64,000 nt of DNA from Acetobacterium woodii. Its GTDB lineage: Bacteria; Bacillota; Clostridia; Eubacteriales; Eubacteriaceae. The notes under the pieces are model-generated. The model ran no database searches and was not told the DNA's origin. It worked only from the letters and a program-made list of their open reading frames with translations. Shown here in pieces: positions 1 through 9,206 of this stretch (positions are counted from its first letter, which is position 1; each line of letters begins with the position of its first letter). The stretch is taken from assembly GCA_016213825.1 (NCBI GenBank), contig JACQZP010000016.1, positions 62,001 to 126,000 on the forward strand, read 5' to 3'. A program made the position numbers and the translations under genes.

Positions 1-206
1 TGCCAGAGTTCCATCATATAATCTAATGTAAAATTCTTTTTAAGATCCAACTTATACCGCTCAAAATCAATGCGCTGATTGTCCGCCAGATATTTTAGCA
101 CAAAGCACTTTAATAAAAAAATGACATTAGCACTTCGATCTTCGGCAAGATAATTGTATTTTTTAATAAAACGGATTAGCTTTTCTGAAATCTCCTGAAA
201 CTTCAT
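1..206 (-). CDS. Hypothetical protein, N-terminal fragment (runs off left edge)
   Basis: An open reading frame begins with ATG at 206 on the minus strand, about 6 nt after an AGAGG ribosome binding site, and stays open to the window edge (68 codons). The visible part begins MKFQEISEKLIRF, is soluble and helix-rich, and has many Lys, Phe and Leu residues. I see no signal peptide, membrane segment or family motif. The gene lies downstream of the zinc-ribbon protein and is separated from it by a hairpin terminator, so it is probably transcribed on its own. Function cannot be assigned from this fragment. Confidence 0.6.
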   Translation of the reverse strand, partial: MKFQEISEKLIRFIKKYNYLAEDRSANVIFLLKCFVLKYLADNQRIDFERYKLDLKKNFTLDYMMELW

Positions 207-314
207 TAAGACCTCTTTCACTTCATTTCTGTAGTTTGTCACCAGATTATTATAACATTATTTGAGCAGAAAAGATAAAGAAAAGGCGAAATAACCAGTT
301 CACTATTCACACTC

Positions 315-346
315 AAAAATCCAGGAATTCAATCCCTGGATTTTTT
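315..346 (-). terminator. Rho-independent terminator of the zinc-ribbon gene
   Basis: An 11-bp stem (arms 315-325 and 335-345) is followed by a T-run on the minus strand. It lies about 40 nt past the stop codon at 388. The plus strand also ends in T6, so the hairpin could work in both directions. Confidence 0.75.
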
Positions 347-387
347 ATTTTAACTTATTGCTAACTTGTCTTTTTCAAACCCGCCAA

Positions 388-1749
388 TCAGAACAATTTG
401 ATCTCAGAGATAGCCGTGTCGTGTTCTCCATCTGCTGGTCCCGGAACCACACTGTCGATCATAAAAACGAGCGAATCTCCGGGATTAATGGTGGTAGGAC
501 TAATTGAAACCGTCTGTTCATCACGAATGCGTTCGAGCATCGCATTTGCGATGGGATTAGTGTTCAAGTAAACCACTAAACCGCGCACGCTGCCGTTTTC
601 AGCAAAGTTCGTGGAACTCTTAACATAACCAGTTTTTATGGCGAGTCCATGGATGGTCAGCGGTCCGGTTCCATTATAAACACATTGAATATATTCTCCC
701 ACACCATCTCCTGCAACACCTTCAACCCAGGCCGTGTTGTTATTGCCATCCATGACATTGCCAACATAATAACTGATGCCAGACATATTTGGTAAGGTCG
801 AAGAAGCAACTAAACTGAAATTATAATAATCCGCAGCGTCAGACATATCACCTCCAGACACTGTTCCTCCAGTTGTCGTTGGGACATCCACGATGGTATA
901 CTTTCCTTCAATTGTTTTACTGGAAAATCCGCTGCTGCCCACTTCGATGGCTTTGATAATGTGCTCACCTTTTTGCAGTGAAATCGGAGCGGTATATTCG
1001 AATGATCCAACCGTAGGCTGTGAACCATCGGTGGTGTAATAGACCTTATCATTTACATCGCCCTTGATGATTTCCAGGGATTGGGTTCCCTGGTAGCTTC
1101 CCGGGTTAAGCTTAAACGAAGGCACTTTTACCGCATAATCACTTTTTTGATTGCTATATTTTTCATCGCCCGTCGCCGCAGCGGCCCGATCAAGCAAGGC
1201 AAAAAGATCATTTTCCGATACCTTGGCCATTATCTCTGAAGCAATGTAGGCATCATAAATTTGTTTTAGTTTTTCTTTATTCTTTTCTTTTAACAACGCA
1301 TCTTCATAAAAGGTCTTGGCCATTACAAAATTTGACAATCCTGTATAGGCCTTCGCTTTTCCAAAAATCGCGTCGGCGTTACTAGAATCAATCTTTAGCA
1401 CATCATCAAAAACCGTTAATGCTTCGGTGTAGTTGATATCCGCTAATAAACTCTCGCCATTTTTTATCCCGTCGTTAATGGTATTTACCTTCTGGGAATT
1501 TAAAAATCCCAGAACCCCACCAATGACCAAAATCAAACCAAGCACGGCTGCTGAGACTATCAGAATTACTTTTTTGGTTGAATTCTTTTCCGGCTTAACT
1601 ACTGCCGTTTGACCCGCCTTTTCTTCCTTAACTGTCGCATTATTATCCTTATCAGTCTCCCAATTCGCCAAACTTCTTAATGGACTACCACAATTCTCGC
1701 AAAACAAACTGGATGCTTCATTTTCAGCTCCGCATTTTTCACACTTTAT
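388..1749 (-). CDS. Membrane-anchored zinc-ribbon / TPR protein with C-terminal glycan-binding-like domain
   Basis: About 453 aa if translation starts at an ATA codon at 1749. That codon lies 7 nt after a strong GGGGGAGG ribosome binding site. Starting there gives a complete zinc ribbon (C3, C6, C17, C20). A start at the TTG at 1707 would lose the first CxxC pair and has no good ribosome binding site. Order of parts: zinc ribbon; charged linker; one transmembrane helix near residues 60-80; TPR-like helices (DYTEALTVFDDVLK type repeats); a chitobiase/FN3-like segment (YYTTDGSQPT motif); and a C-terminal discoidin-like region (AWVEGVAGDGVGEY) typical of NADase-type glycan-binding domains. The last two would lie outside the cell. 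It appears monocistronic. The substrate is unknown; domain calls are by eye. Confidence 0.7.
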   Translation of the reverse strand: MKCEKCGAENEASSLFCENCGSPLRSLANWETDKDNNATVKEEKAGQTAVVKPEKNSTKKVILIVSAAVLGLILVIGGVLGFLNSQKVNTINDGIKNGESLLADINYTEALTVFDDVLKIDSSNADAIFGKAKAYTGLSNFVMAKTFYEDALLKEKNKEKLKQIYDAYIASEIMAKVSENDLFALLDRAAAATGDEKYSNQKSDYAVKVPSFKLNPGSYQGTQSLEIIKGDVNDKVYYTTDGSQPTVGSFEYTAPISLQKGEHIIKAIEVGSSGFSSKTIEGKYTIVDVPTTTGGTVSGGDMSDAADYYNFSLVASSTLPNMSGISYYVGNVMDGNNNTAWVEGVAGDGVGEYIQCVYNGTGPLTIHGLAIKTGYVKSSTNFAENGSVRGLVVYLNTNPIANAMLERIRDEQTVSISPTTINPGDSLVFMIDSVVPGPADGEHDTAISEIKLF

Positions 1750-1870
1750 ATTAACACCTCCCCCTTTTGCAATAACGATGTTTTAATTCTCTACTTGAAG
1801 CTTCATAGAGAATTAACCTTTTTTTATTAACAATTTTACCCTTTTTCACGCTGATTAACCCCAAATGAAA

Positions 1871-1909
1871 AAAACCAGACAAAATCATTAATCGATTTTG
1901 TCTGGTTTT
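1871..1909 (-). terminator. Terminator of tRNA-Leu
   Basis: A perfect 12-bp stem (1875-1886 with 1894-1905), extended by A-T pairs, is followed on the minus strand by a run of seven T. It begins about 11 nt past the tRNA CCA end. Confidence 0.85.
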
Positions 1910-1919
1910 AAAGTTCACA

Positions 1920-2004
1920 TGGTGCGAGAAACGGGGGTCGAACCCGTACGCCTTTCGGCACACGCCTCTGAAACGTGCTTGTCTGCCAGTTCCAACACTC
2001 TCGC
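1920..2004 (-). tRNA. tRNA-Leu (anticodon CAG)
   Basis: A minus-strand cloverleaf. The acceptor stem pairs GCGAGAG with TTCTCGC (one G-U), and the CCA end is encoded at 1920-1922. The anticodon stem is CACGT/GCGTG with loop TTCAGAG, giving anticodon CAG for leucine codon CTG. A long variable arm (TGCCGAAAGGCG) marks it as class II, as expected for Leu, and the T-loop has GGGTTCGACCCC. It has its own promoter upstream and terminator downstream. Confidence 0.95.
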
Positions 2005-2028
2005 AAGTATCATTTTGAACACCACTAT

Positions 2029-2057
2029 AGATTACTCTTTTTTTATCAACTTGTCAA
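2029..2057 (-). promoter_or_regulatory. Sigma-A promoter of tRNA-Leu
   Basis: A consensus -35 TTGACA (plus-strand 2052-2057) and a -10 TAATCT (2029-2034) are separated by exactly 17 nt, upstream of the tRNA gene. Confidence 0.75.
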
Positions 2058-2088
2058 GATCTTCTGACTCTTTTTTGATCTTTTTTTG

Positions 2089-2370
2089 TCAAAAACTTCT
2101 CATGAAGAGAAAAATAAACAATCCCACTTGAAGAATAAGAATAATTGGCATGCCCACTGAAAATTGAAGATGCTTTGTTTTATGGTGAAAAACACGCATA
2201 CCCAAGATGCCTCCTACTGATCCACCAACGACACATAATCCTAACAGGGTTTTTTCGGGAATTCGCCAACCGGCCTTTTTTGATCGTCTTTTATCGTTCC
2301 AAAATAAGAAAAAAGTAATTAAATTAATGATGACTAAATAAAGTGCGAAATATATAATTAAGTTATCCAT
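2089..2370 (-). CDS. DUF1294 family small membrane protein
   Basis: 93 aa. The start ATG at 2370 follows an AAAAGGAA ribosome binding site. There are two or three hydrophobic helices: an N-terminal one (residues 4-22), a glycine-rich middle stretch (LLGLCVVGGSVGGILGM) and a C-terminal one. The central pattern with KRRS, GWRIPE and HHKTKHLQF is characteristic of the DUF1294 family (YbaN/YdzK-like inner membrane proteins), whose role is unknown. It lies downstream of glyA on the same strand. A hairpin without a T-run lies between them, so cotranscription is possible but not shown. Confidence 0.8.
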   Translation of the reverse strand: MDNLIIYFALYLVIINLITFFLFWNDKRRSKKAGWRIPEKTLLGLCVVGGSVGGILGMRVFHHKTKHLQFSVGMPIILILQVGLFIFLFMRSF

Positions 2371-2519
2371 CTTTTTCCTTTTCTCTTTATTTTAAATAAA
2401 ATGCTATAATAAAATATTACAAATTTGATCTTCTTACTGTAACATAGCAGGGGCTTGAAATTCAAGCCCCTGCTTATTTGTTTACAAAGTTTTTTTTAAT
2501 TTCTTGTCAAACTTTTTGT

Positions 2520-3761
<1,242 letters not shown>

Positions 3762-3783
3762 ACTTTCCTCCATAAAACTCTTT

Positions 3784-3972
3784 CTAATAGTCGTTTCGCC
3801 GATTTGACAGCCTTTCTAAAGAGGCAGCAATACTTTTTAAATAGATCGATATTTCTTCAACTTTTACCTTAAAATAAAAGACAAACATAATACCTGACAT
3901 CAAAAAAAAGATCAATAATATCGGGATAATACTCCAGGCCACTCCGGCCATGTTATTAATAAACTCATTCAT
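3784..3972 (-). CDS. Small single-pass membrane protein
   Basis: 62 aa, beginning [13 protein letters not shown]. One hydrophobic helix (roughly residues 12-36, [20 protein letters not shown]) is followed by a charged, amphipathic tail ([21 protein letters not shown]) that could form a coiled coil. The start at 3972 follows GGAGGACAAT; the in-frame ATG at 3984 overlaps that site. It sits directly upstream of glyA and probably heads that transcript. I do not recognise a named family. Confidence 0.6.
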   Translation of the reverse strand: MNEFINNMAGVAWSIIPILLIFFLMSGIMFVFYFKVKVEEISIYLKSIAASLERLSNRRNDY

Positions 3973-4034
3973 ATTGTCCTCCATTAGGCGAGTGTCTTCC
4001 TACAGGCGACACTTGTACGGCAATAACATTTACT

Positions 4035-4062
4035 ATTGTAACACTTTATTCTAACAATGCAA
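4035..4062 (-). promoter_or_regulatory. Probable promoter of the small membrane protein-glyA unit
   Basis: On the minus strand a -35 TTGCAT (4057-4062) and a -10 TACAAT (4035-4040) are 16 nt apart, about 60 nt before the start codon. Confidence 0.45.
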
Positions 4063-4158
4063 TACACTTAGAAATATTTTTTGTGATTTGTTGATTCTCT
4101 TAAGAATTTTAGCGGAAATAACTGAACTCTTGAATTTTTAGAATTGCTCAAAAAACAG

Positions 4159-4225
4159 ATAACGACAATTATTTACCAGATTTTCACCCAATCGGGCTAC
4201 TGTATCATCCAATAATTGTCGTTAT
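4159..4225. repeat. Short palindromic element, class B-like
   Basis: Two perfect 15-bp inverted arms (4159-4173 and 4211-4225, ATAACGACAATTATT) flank a 37-nt centre. The arm shares CGACAATTATT with the ends of the two larger class B elements at 42681-42779 and 62751-62882. It lies just past the MOSC gene stop and could also act as a 3' hairpin. Confidence 0.65.
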
Positions 4226-4255
4226 TTGGGTGTTTGATAATAAATGATAATTGAC

Positions 4256-4693
4256 TTATTCTACAATTTCAACGCTGTCTCCGGCTTTAATCGTACCGCC
4301 TTTTAGCACAATGGTAAAAATACCTTCTCTTGGCATAATGCAGTCGCCGACCTTTTGAGCAATTTCACAGCCGGCATGACATTCTTTGCCAATCTGTGTC
4401 ACTTCCTGAATTGTTTCGCCAATTTTTAACTTTGTTCCTACTGGTAATTCGTACACACAGATTCCTTCGGTGGTGATGTTCTCGGCAAAATTCCCGGCAC
4501 ATAGTCCGGCTGCACCCATTTCAATCATTTTGTCGATGCTTTCTTGACCTAACAGACTGACTTGACGATGCCATTTGCCGGCGTGGGCATCTCCTTCTAA
4601 ACCAAAATCTTCAATAAAATTTCCTACTGGAATTGGTTTTTTCATTTCACCTTTTTTTTCACTGATATTAACTGCGATAACTTTTCCACTCAT
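4256..4693 (-). CDS. MOSC domain protein
   Basis: 145 aa. MOSC domains occur in molybdenum-cofactor sulfurases and related proteins that bind the cofactor or transfer sulfur. Visible features are the N-terminal beta strand (SGKVIAVNIS), GLEGDAHAGKWHRQVSLL, the conserved ENITTEG stretch and a cysteine-containing GKECHAGC segment. The start at 4693 follows a GGAGAAATACA site. Reading further upstream would enter the repeat at 4719-4804, which is not coding. It is stand-alone, without the NifS-like domain of large sulfurases. Its place after moaA and moaC supports a role in Mo/W cofactor maturation; the exact substrate is not known. Confidence 0.85.
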   Translation of the reverse strand: MSGKVIAVNISEKKGEMKKPIPVGNFIEDFGLEGDAHAGKWHRQVSLLGQESIDKMIEMGAAGLCAGNFAENITTEGICVYELPVGTKLKIGETIQEVTQIGKECHAGCEIAQKVGDCIMPREGIFTIVLKGGTIKAGDSVEIVE

Positions 4694-4718
4694 TGTATTT
4701 CTCCTCAATTTTATAATT

Positions 4719-4804
4719 CCGTGAGCTTCGCTGTCTGTTTGCCTAAAACAATTATTACACTGTACGGCGTACATAATTGATTATGAAAACAGACATCAAA
4801 GCAA
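4719..4804 (+). repeat. Palindromic repeat class A, copy 1 (short form)
   Basis: It shares ends and inner blocks with the copies at 35402, 39775 and 55869: CCGTGAGC at one end, then TACACTGTACGGCGTAC, and CAAAGCAA at the other. The outer arms are complementary (GCT..GCTGTCTGTTT against AAACAGACATCAAAGC). The central part present in the other three is missing. It lies between moaC and the MOSC gene. Confidence 0.8.
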
Positions 4805-4824
4805 TCAACGTTTAATTTTTAGTT

Positions 4825-5322
4825 CTATTTCTGATTTGGATTAATAAATACCCCAGATTTGCCTCCGGTTTTTTTAGCCAGAAAAATATTTTCAATGATC
4901 ATTTCTTTGTCAACTGCTTTACACATGTCATAAATGGTCAAAGCGGCTACAGAAACAGCGGTTAATGCTTCCATTTCCACTCCGGTTTGCCCGGTATTTT
5001 TAACGGTTGCCTCAATTAAAATTCTGGAGTTAGCTTCATCGATTTCAAAATTGATATCACTGCCGGAAATAAATATATTATGACACATCGGAATCAAATC
5101 AGCAGTCCGCTTAACCCCCATAATCCCGGCAATCTGGGCTACGCCCAATACATCGCCTTTTTTCATCTGTCCGTCAATCACCTTTTGGAGAGTTTCTTTT
5201 TTCATCGCGATTGACCCTTTGGCAATCGCCACCCGTTCAGTGCTTTTTTTCTCAGTGACGTCGACCATTTTACTCCGTCCCGCTTCATTAAAGTGGGTGA
5301 ATTCTAAATCTTCCTTATCCAT
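4825..5322 (-). CDS. moaC: Cyclic pyranopterin monophosphate synthase
   Basis: 165 aa. It converts the MoaA product to cyclic pyranopterin monophosphate, the second half of step one of molybdopterin synthesis, in the cytoplasm. Family motifs are present: [15 protein letters not shown] near the N-terminus, [48 protein letters not shown] and a C-terminal KTGGKSG. I chose ATG 5322 because the GGAGG (with CTGAC spacing) lies inside the last codons of moaA. The two genes are therefore tightly coupled, about one nucleotide apart. Confidence 0.95.
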   Translation of the reverse strand: MDKEDLEFTHFNEAGRSKMVDVTEKKSTERVAIAKGSIAMKKETLQKVIDGQMKKGDVLGVAQIAGIMGVKRTADLIPMCHNIFISGSDINFEIDEANSRILIEATVKNTGQTGVEMEALTAVSVAALTIYDMCKAVDKEMIIENIFLAKKTGGKSGVFINPNQK

Positions 5323-5323
5323 G

Positions 5324-6283
5324 TCAGCCTCCAATCTCGTTCATATTTCTCCGCAACTGCTTTTCATGCTCGTTAATGTGATGCTTCTCCGGTTTTTCAT
5401 TGATAGCCTGCAGTAAAATTTCCTGATAACTTTTTCCTTCTTTATGCAGTGCCACCAGGTCAATTTCATAATCCGAATGGAGACAGGGTTTGATCTTGCC
5501 ATCGGTGGTTACCCGGATCCGATTGCATTCACTGCAAAAATGCTTGCTGATGGGATTAATCAGCCCGACTCGGCCTTTGGCTCCCGGCAATTGATAATAT
5601 TCCGCTGGTCCCGTTTTATCTGGCTCAAGCAATGGGGTCAACGCCGGCATCTGTTTTAACACCTCGTTATTGGAAAGATATTTATTTTCAGCAAAACCGC
5701 TGGACTCACCCAAAGGCATCAGTTCAATAAAACGCACATAAACATCTTCCTCTTTGGTATAATTCACAAAAGCTTCGATTTCATTGTCATTAAAATCCTT
5801 AATCAACACAGTATTAATTTTTATCGGATGCATTCCTACTGCTTTGGCTGCTGCAATCCCTGCAAAAACATCTTCAAGATGGCCCCAGCGGGTAATCTTG
5901 TGAAATTTCTCGGGATCAAAGGTATCCAGACTGATATTTACCCGTGTTAAACCGGCTTCTTTTAAATCTTTGGCATATTTAGGCAACAGGATGCCATTAG
6001 TCGTCATGGTCAAATCCTTGATGCCAGGAATCTTACCAATTTCTCGTACTAAATCGACAATTCCATGGCGTACCAGCGGTTCCCCGCCAGTTAGCCGAAT
6101 CTTATCAACCCCTAAAGAAACACCTGCTTTAATCAGATCGAGAATTTCTTCAAACGAGAGATTCTTCTGATGCTGATGTTTTTCAATTCCCTCTTCCGGC
6201 ATACAGTAGACACATCTTAAATTGCATAAATCGGTGATGGAGATACGCATATAATTTATTTTTCTTCCATAATGATCGTTCAT
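5324..6283 (-). CDS. moaA: GTP 3',8-cyclase (radical SAM)
   Basis: 319 aa. It is a radical SAM enzyme that rearranges GTP in the first step of molybdopterin synthesis. The N-terminal CX3CX2C cluster is C20, C24 and C27 (CNLRCVYC). The second Fe-S site (CX2CX13C) is in the [10 protein letters not shown]...KPCLH region near residues 245-265. [10 protein letters not shown] and MTTNG are the usual SAM-barrel motifs, and the protein ends in Gly-Gly, which the family needs for activity. It heads a moaA-moaC-MOSC unit. A leader of about 350 nt lies upstream, shared with the divergent E1-like gene. Confidence 0.95.
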   Translation of the reverse strand: MNDHYGRKINYMRISITDLCNLRCVYCMPEEGIEKHQHQKNLSFEEILDLIKAGVSLGVDKIRLTGGEPLVRHGIVDLVREIGKIPGIKDLTMTTNGILLPKYAKDLKEAGLTRVNISLDTFDPEKFHKITRWGHLEDVFAGIAAAKAVGMHPIKINTVLIKDFNDNEIEAFVNYTKEEDVYVRFIELMPLGESSGFAENKYLSNNEVLKQMPALTPLLEPDKTGPAEYYQLPGAKGRVGLINPISKHFCSECNRIRVTTDGKIKPCLHSDYEIDLVALHKEGKSYQEILLQAINEKPEKHHINEHEKQLRRNMNEIGG

Positions 6284-6630
6284 CTGCTTCCTGCTTTCTC
6301 CCCTGTGACGTCGAGGGTGCTACTACACTTTCCAGCTTTTCTAACCCATATTCTGCCATCCGGGTCATTCTGACTCAATCGTTTTCAGCCATAGTCTTAC
6401 TATTAATTTCACAACACGATGAGCCCAAAACTCTGGGCTATCAATAAACGCTATTCAAATCGCTAGCGCTTCGATTATAAAAAGCAGATTTTTTCTCTTT
6501 GCCAGCTAAATTTTTTCTTTTTTATTACCATAACTCTATTTTAACGATTTTCACCAGAAAAAACAATATTAATTCCTGACTTTAATTATTTGTTAAAAAT
6601 TGTTATACTGTATCAAAAGGAGGCGATACT
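6284..6630. other. Divergent intergenic region between moaA and the E1-like gene
   Basis: 347 nt without a convincing gene. On the moaA side there is a small hairpin (AGCCCA 6422-6427 with TGGGCT 6434-6439) and a 60-codon frame overlapping the start of moaA that has no ribosome binding site. Next to the plus-strand gene is a TATACT box near 6604. A long untranslated moaA leader could hold a cofactor riboswitch, but I cannot fit the known Moco motif to it by eye. Confidence 0.4.
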
Positions 6631-7305
6631 ATGTCACGCTATGAACGAAACTTCCCAGCCTTTTCTCAAGAAGAATTTGACCGGATTCAAAACGCCTCAA
6701 TTTGTGTGGTGGGTTGTGGTGGTTTAGGCGGCTATATTATTGAAATGCTGGCCCGGATCGGAATTGGATCACTCATCCTGATTGATGGCGATGTTTTTGA
6801 AGAATCCAATCAGAATCGGCAAATATTTTCCACTGAAAAAAATCTTGGCACCCCCAAAGCCAAAGCAGCAGCGGCACGAGTAAAGCTGATTAATAAAGAG
6901 GTCAATGTCACTTACTATCATGATTTTCTGGATGAAGAAAACGGCGCATCCCTGATCGGCGATGCCAATCTTGTGGTGGATGCGCTGGATAATGTTCCCG
7001 CCCGGATGATCGTCCAGACGCTTTGCAAGCAGAAAAACATCCCCCTGATCCATGGGGCTATTGGCGGCTGGTTTGCCCAAATAACCACGGTCTTCCCCGA
7101 AGATGACACGCTTTCCCGACTTTACGCTGGCGAGAAAGAACATGATTCCAAAGCATTGGGGAACCCATCTTTTACGCCGGCGCTGGCTGCATCACTGGAA
7201 GTATCCGAGGCTTTAAAAGTAATCACTGGCAAGGAAGAGCTTTTGCGCAACAAACTTTTATATATTGATTTATTATCCAACGATTTTTTTACGTTTAATA
7301 TTTAG
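6631..7305 (+). CDS. MoeB/HesA/ThiF family adenylyltransferase
   Basis: 224 aa, start after AAGGAGGCGATACT. E1-like enzymes adenylate the C-terminal glycine of a small sulfur carrier such as MoaD or ThiS. The nucleotide-binding loop GCGGLGG is at residues 28-34, followed by LIDGDVFEESNQNRQ and DALDNVPAR (ATP/Mg contacts), and GAIGGWFAQ. The two CxxC zinc pairs common in MoeB are missing, so this is a short HesA/ThiF-like form. It is followed after 9 nt by mogA and is divergent from moaA, so a role in molybdopterin synthesis is likely. No MoaD or MoaE gene is seen in the window. Confidence 0.85.
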   Translation: MSRYERNFPAFSQEEFDRIQNASICVVGCGGLGGYIIEMLARIGIGSLILIDGDVFEESNQNRQIFSTEKNLGTPKAKAAAARVKLINKEVNVTYYHDFLDEENGASLIGDANLVVDALDNVPARMIVQTLCKQKNIPLIHGAIGGWFAQITTVFPEDDTLSRLYAGEKEHDSKALGNPSFTPALAASLEVSEALKVITGKEELLRNKLLYIDLLSNDFFTFNI

Positions 7306-7314
7306 GAGGAACAT

Positions 7315-7818
7315 ATGTATCGAACTGGAATAATGACCTTAAGCGATAAAGGCTCTACGGGCCAACGCGAAGACAAAAGCGGTCCCATGATTCAAACCCT
7401 GTTAGCAGAGACAGATCTTTATGATGTCGTTAAAACCGTTATTCTGCCGGATGATCTGGAAACCATCAAGGAAGCCCTAATTGCCTGGGCTGACGAAGAT
7501 CACCTTGATTTAATTCTGACCACCGGCGGCACCGGCTTTTCCCAGCGGGACTGGACGCCCGAAGCCACAATTGCCGTTTGTGATCGCATGACCCCAGGTA
7601 TTCCTGAAGCCATGCGCTATCACAGTCTCCAAATTACCCCAAAAGCGATGCTCAGCCGAAGCGCCGCCGGTATCCGGAAGCAAACCCTGATTATTAACCT
7701 TCCCGGCAGCCCCAAAGCGGTCAAAGAAAATCTGGAAGCGATTTTACCGGCGCTTGATCATGGTCTGGAGATGCTGTTAAGCTCTGGCTCCGCAAATTGC
7801 GCGGAACCCATCAAATAA
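7315..7818 (+). CDS. mogA: Molybdopterin adenylyltransferase
   Basis: 167 aa. It adenylates molybdopterin before metal insertion. The start at 7315 follows AGGAGGAACAT. Family motifs are SDKGSTGQREDKSGP at the N-terminus, LTTGGTGFSQRDWTPEAT (MPT-binding) near residue 70, and INLPGSPKAVKENL near residue 130. Length fits MogA (about 160-195 aa). MoaB proteins are close relatives, so that name is possible. It is cotranscribed with the E1-like gene and ended by a hairpin. Confidence 0.88.
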   Translation: MYRTGIMTLSDKGSTGQREDKSGPMIQTLLAETDLYDVVKTVILPDDLETIKEALIAWADEDHLDLILTTGGTGFSQRDWTPEATIAVCDRMTPGIPEAMRYHSLQITPKAMLSRSAAGIRKQTLIINLPGSPKAVKENLEAILPALDHGLEMLLSSGSANCAEPIK

Positions 7819-7836
7819 ATATGCATAAAACCAATT

Positions 7837-7879
7837 AAAAACAGCGTACCCCACCAAATAGTGAGGTACGCTGTTTATT
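7837..7879. terminator. Bidirectional terminator between mogA and the PC4-like gene
   Basis: A perfect 12-bp stem (AAACAGCGTACC, 7839-7850, with 7865-7876) lies between two convergent genes. T-rich sequence follows on both strands. Confidence 0.75.
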
Positions 7880-7890
7880 AATTCATTTTA

Positions 7891-8112
7891 CTAAAGTTCC
7901 ATCCCATTCAGGATATCGCGTAATTGGACTAATTCATCAGCAGTTAATGTGATTCCCTTACGCATTTTTTCGTGATCAGCATTCCAGTCTCTCAGATCAT
8001 ACTTAGGATCCCGTTCATTCCAGCTGACCAGATTCAACTCTTTTTGCCACCCGCTTGGTAATTCACTGAGGACACCAATTTCTTCTACAACTTTAAATGT
8101 AATCGCAGCCAT
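7891..8112 (-). CDS. PC4/YdbC-like ssDNA-binding protein
   Basis: 73 aa. The sequence carries the YdbC-type PC4 fold signature: GWQKELNLVSWNERDPKYDLRDW in two adjoining strands, then HEKMRKGITLTADEL and a short C-terminal helix. PC4/YdbC proteins bind single-stranded DNA as dimers, with possible roles in transcription or repair. The ribosome binding site is weak (GCGAGG). It lies 12 nt downstream of the glutaredoxin gene and is probably cotranscribed with it. Confidence 0.8.
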   Translation of the reverse strand: MAAITFKVVEEIGVLSELPSGWQKELNLVSWNERDPKYDLRDWNADHEKMRKGITLTADELVQLRDILNGMEL

Positions 8113-8124
8113 ACTAACCTCGCC

Positions 8125-8373
8125 TTATAATAATTCGTCAAGTTTACCACTAAACTCGATTTCTTTCAGTTCTGAAAAACCGCCAATAAATGTCTCTCCA
8201 ATAAAGACAAAAGGCACTGTGTAATGACCTGTCTGATCTTGTAGTTGGCGACGTGTTTGCTCGTCATTATAAATATCAATATCGGTGTACTTCAATCCTT
8301 TTTCTTCCAGAAGTTCTCTTGCTGCTCTGCAATATGGGCAGTGGGCCCAAGTATATAACTTTATTTCTTTCAT
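8125..8373 (-). CDS. Glutaredoxin (GrxC type)
   Basis: 82 aa, a single-domain glutaredoxin. The active-site CPYC is at residues 12-15. The cis-proline motif TVPFVFIG and the GGFSELKE glutathione-contact segment follow at normal spacing. It reduces disulfides or mixed disulfides in the cytoplasm. GrxC is a reasonable name, but small NrdH-like proteins look similar. Probable two-gene unit with the PC4-like gene. Confidence 0.88.
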   Translation of the reverse strand: MKEIKLYTWAHCPYCRAARELLEEKGLKYTDIDIYNDEQTRRQLQDQTGHYTVPFVFIGETFIGGFSELKEIEFSGKLDELL

Positions 8374-8462
8374 TTTAATCGGTCACCTTTCTTTTTTTTA
8401 TTTCCAAGTCTTTTAATTTCGTAGTATTCTTTCATTTTAACCCTTATTTCCCAAGTGTCAAC

Positions 8463-8528
8463 AAATAATTCTTAAATAATTGTAGAATTATTTAGTCAAT
8501 TATCGTATTATTAATCTAATAACGATAA
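8463..8528. promoter_or_regulatory. Two inverted repeats upstream of upp
   Basis: A perfect 10-bp inverted repeat (AAATAATTCT 8463-8472 with AGAATTATTT 8484-8493) is followed by a second one (TTATCG 8500-8505 with CGATAA 8523-8528, extended by ATT/AAT pairs). The second ends just before the upp ribosome binding site. They could be operator sites or an AU-rich leader hairpin. Confidence 0.4.
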
Positions 8529-8541
8529 AAGGAGATTACCC

Positions 8542-9171
8542 ATGCAAAATGTAACCATAGTGGATCATCCACTAGTCATGCACAAATTAACCCATCTGCG
8601 AAAGATGGAAACCCCTTCTCGAGAATTCCGAGAATTGGTAAAAGAACTGTCCAGCCTGATGGCCTGGGAAGTTACTAAACATTTTCCACTAAAAGAAATT
8701 GACATTGAAACCCCCATCTGTAAAACGACCCAAAAAGTTCTGGCCGAAAAAGATGTGGTCATTGTCCCTATTCTACGGGCAGGTTTAGGCATGGTTGAAG
8801 GTTTTACCAATATTATCCCCAAGGCAAAAATTGGCCACATCGGTCTGTATCGTGATCCTGAAACGCTTCAGGCCGTGGAATATTATAAAAAACTGCCTTC
8901 GGACATCGCCGAAAGAGAAGCCATTATTGTTGACCCCATGCTTGCCACCGGCGTTTCTGTGATTCATACGATCCGACTTTTAAAAGAAGCCAACTGCCCG
9001 AACATTAAAGTAGTGCACATTCTTGCCTGTCCCGAAGGTATTAAAGCCGTCACCACCGCTTATCCCGATGTTCCTATTTTTTGTGCCGCCATTGATGATC
9101 ACTTGAACGAACATGCCTACATTGTTCCTGGCTTAGGAGATGCCGGCGATCGACTCTTTGGAACAAAATAA
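8542..9171 (+). CDS. upp: Uracil phosphoribosyltransferase
   Basis: 209 aa. It makes UMP from uracil and PRPP (pyrimidine salvage) in the cytoplasm. N-terminal HPLVMHKLTHLR, the REFRELVKELSSLMAWE segment, the PRPP loop DPMLATGVS near residue 132, and the uracil-binding C-terminus GLGDAGDRLFGT are all present. Length is typical (208-209). The start follows AAGGAGATTACCC. An APC permease gene follows after 35 nt. Confidence 0.96.
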   Translation: MQNVTIVDHPLVMHKLTHLRKMETPSREFRELVKELSSLMAWEVTKHFPLKEIDIETPICKTTQKVLAEKDVVIVPILRAGLGMVEGFTNIIPKAKIGHIGLYRDPETLQAVEYYKKLPSDIAEREAIIVDPMLATGVSVIHTIRLLKEANCPNIKVVHILACPEGIKAVTTAYPDVPIFCAAIDDHLNEHAYIVPGLGDAGDRLFGTK

Positions 9172-9206
9172 CTCCAAATTAGAATCCAATACCCCTGGAG
9201 GTTGCC

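Noticed and set aside
2446-2475. Strong hairpin between glyA and the DUF1294 gene called as terminator
   Set aside because: The 14-bp stem is perfect, but neither strand has a T-run after it; it may be an mRNA hairpin only.
4694-4774. N-terminal extension of the MOSC protein
   Set aside because: Derived from class A copy 1; the family N-terminus begins at the ATG 4693 with its own GGAG.
6183-6368. 60-codon frame at the moaA start
   Set aside because: Out of frame over moaA, no ribosome binding site, no family resemblance.
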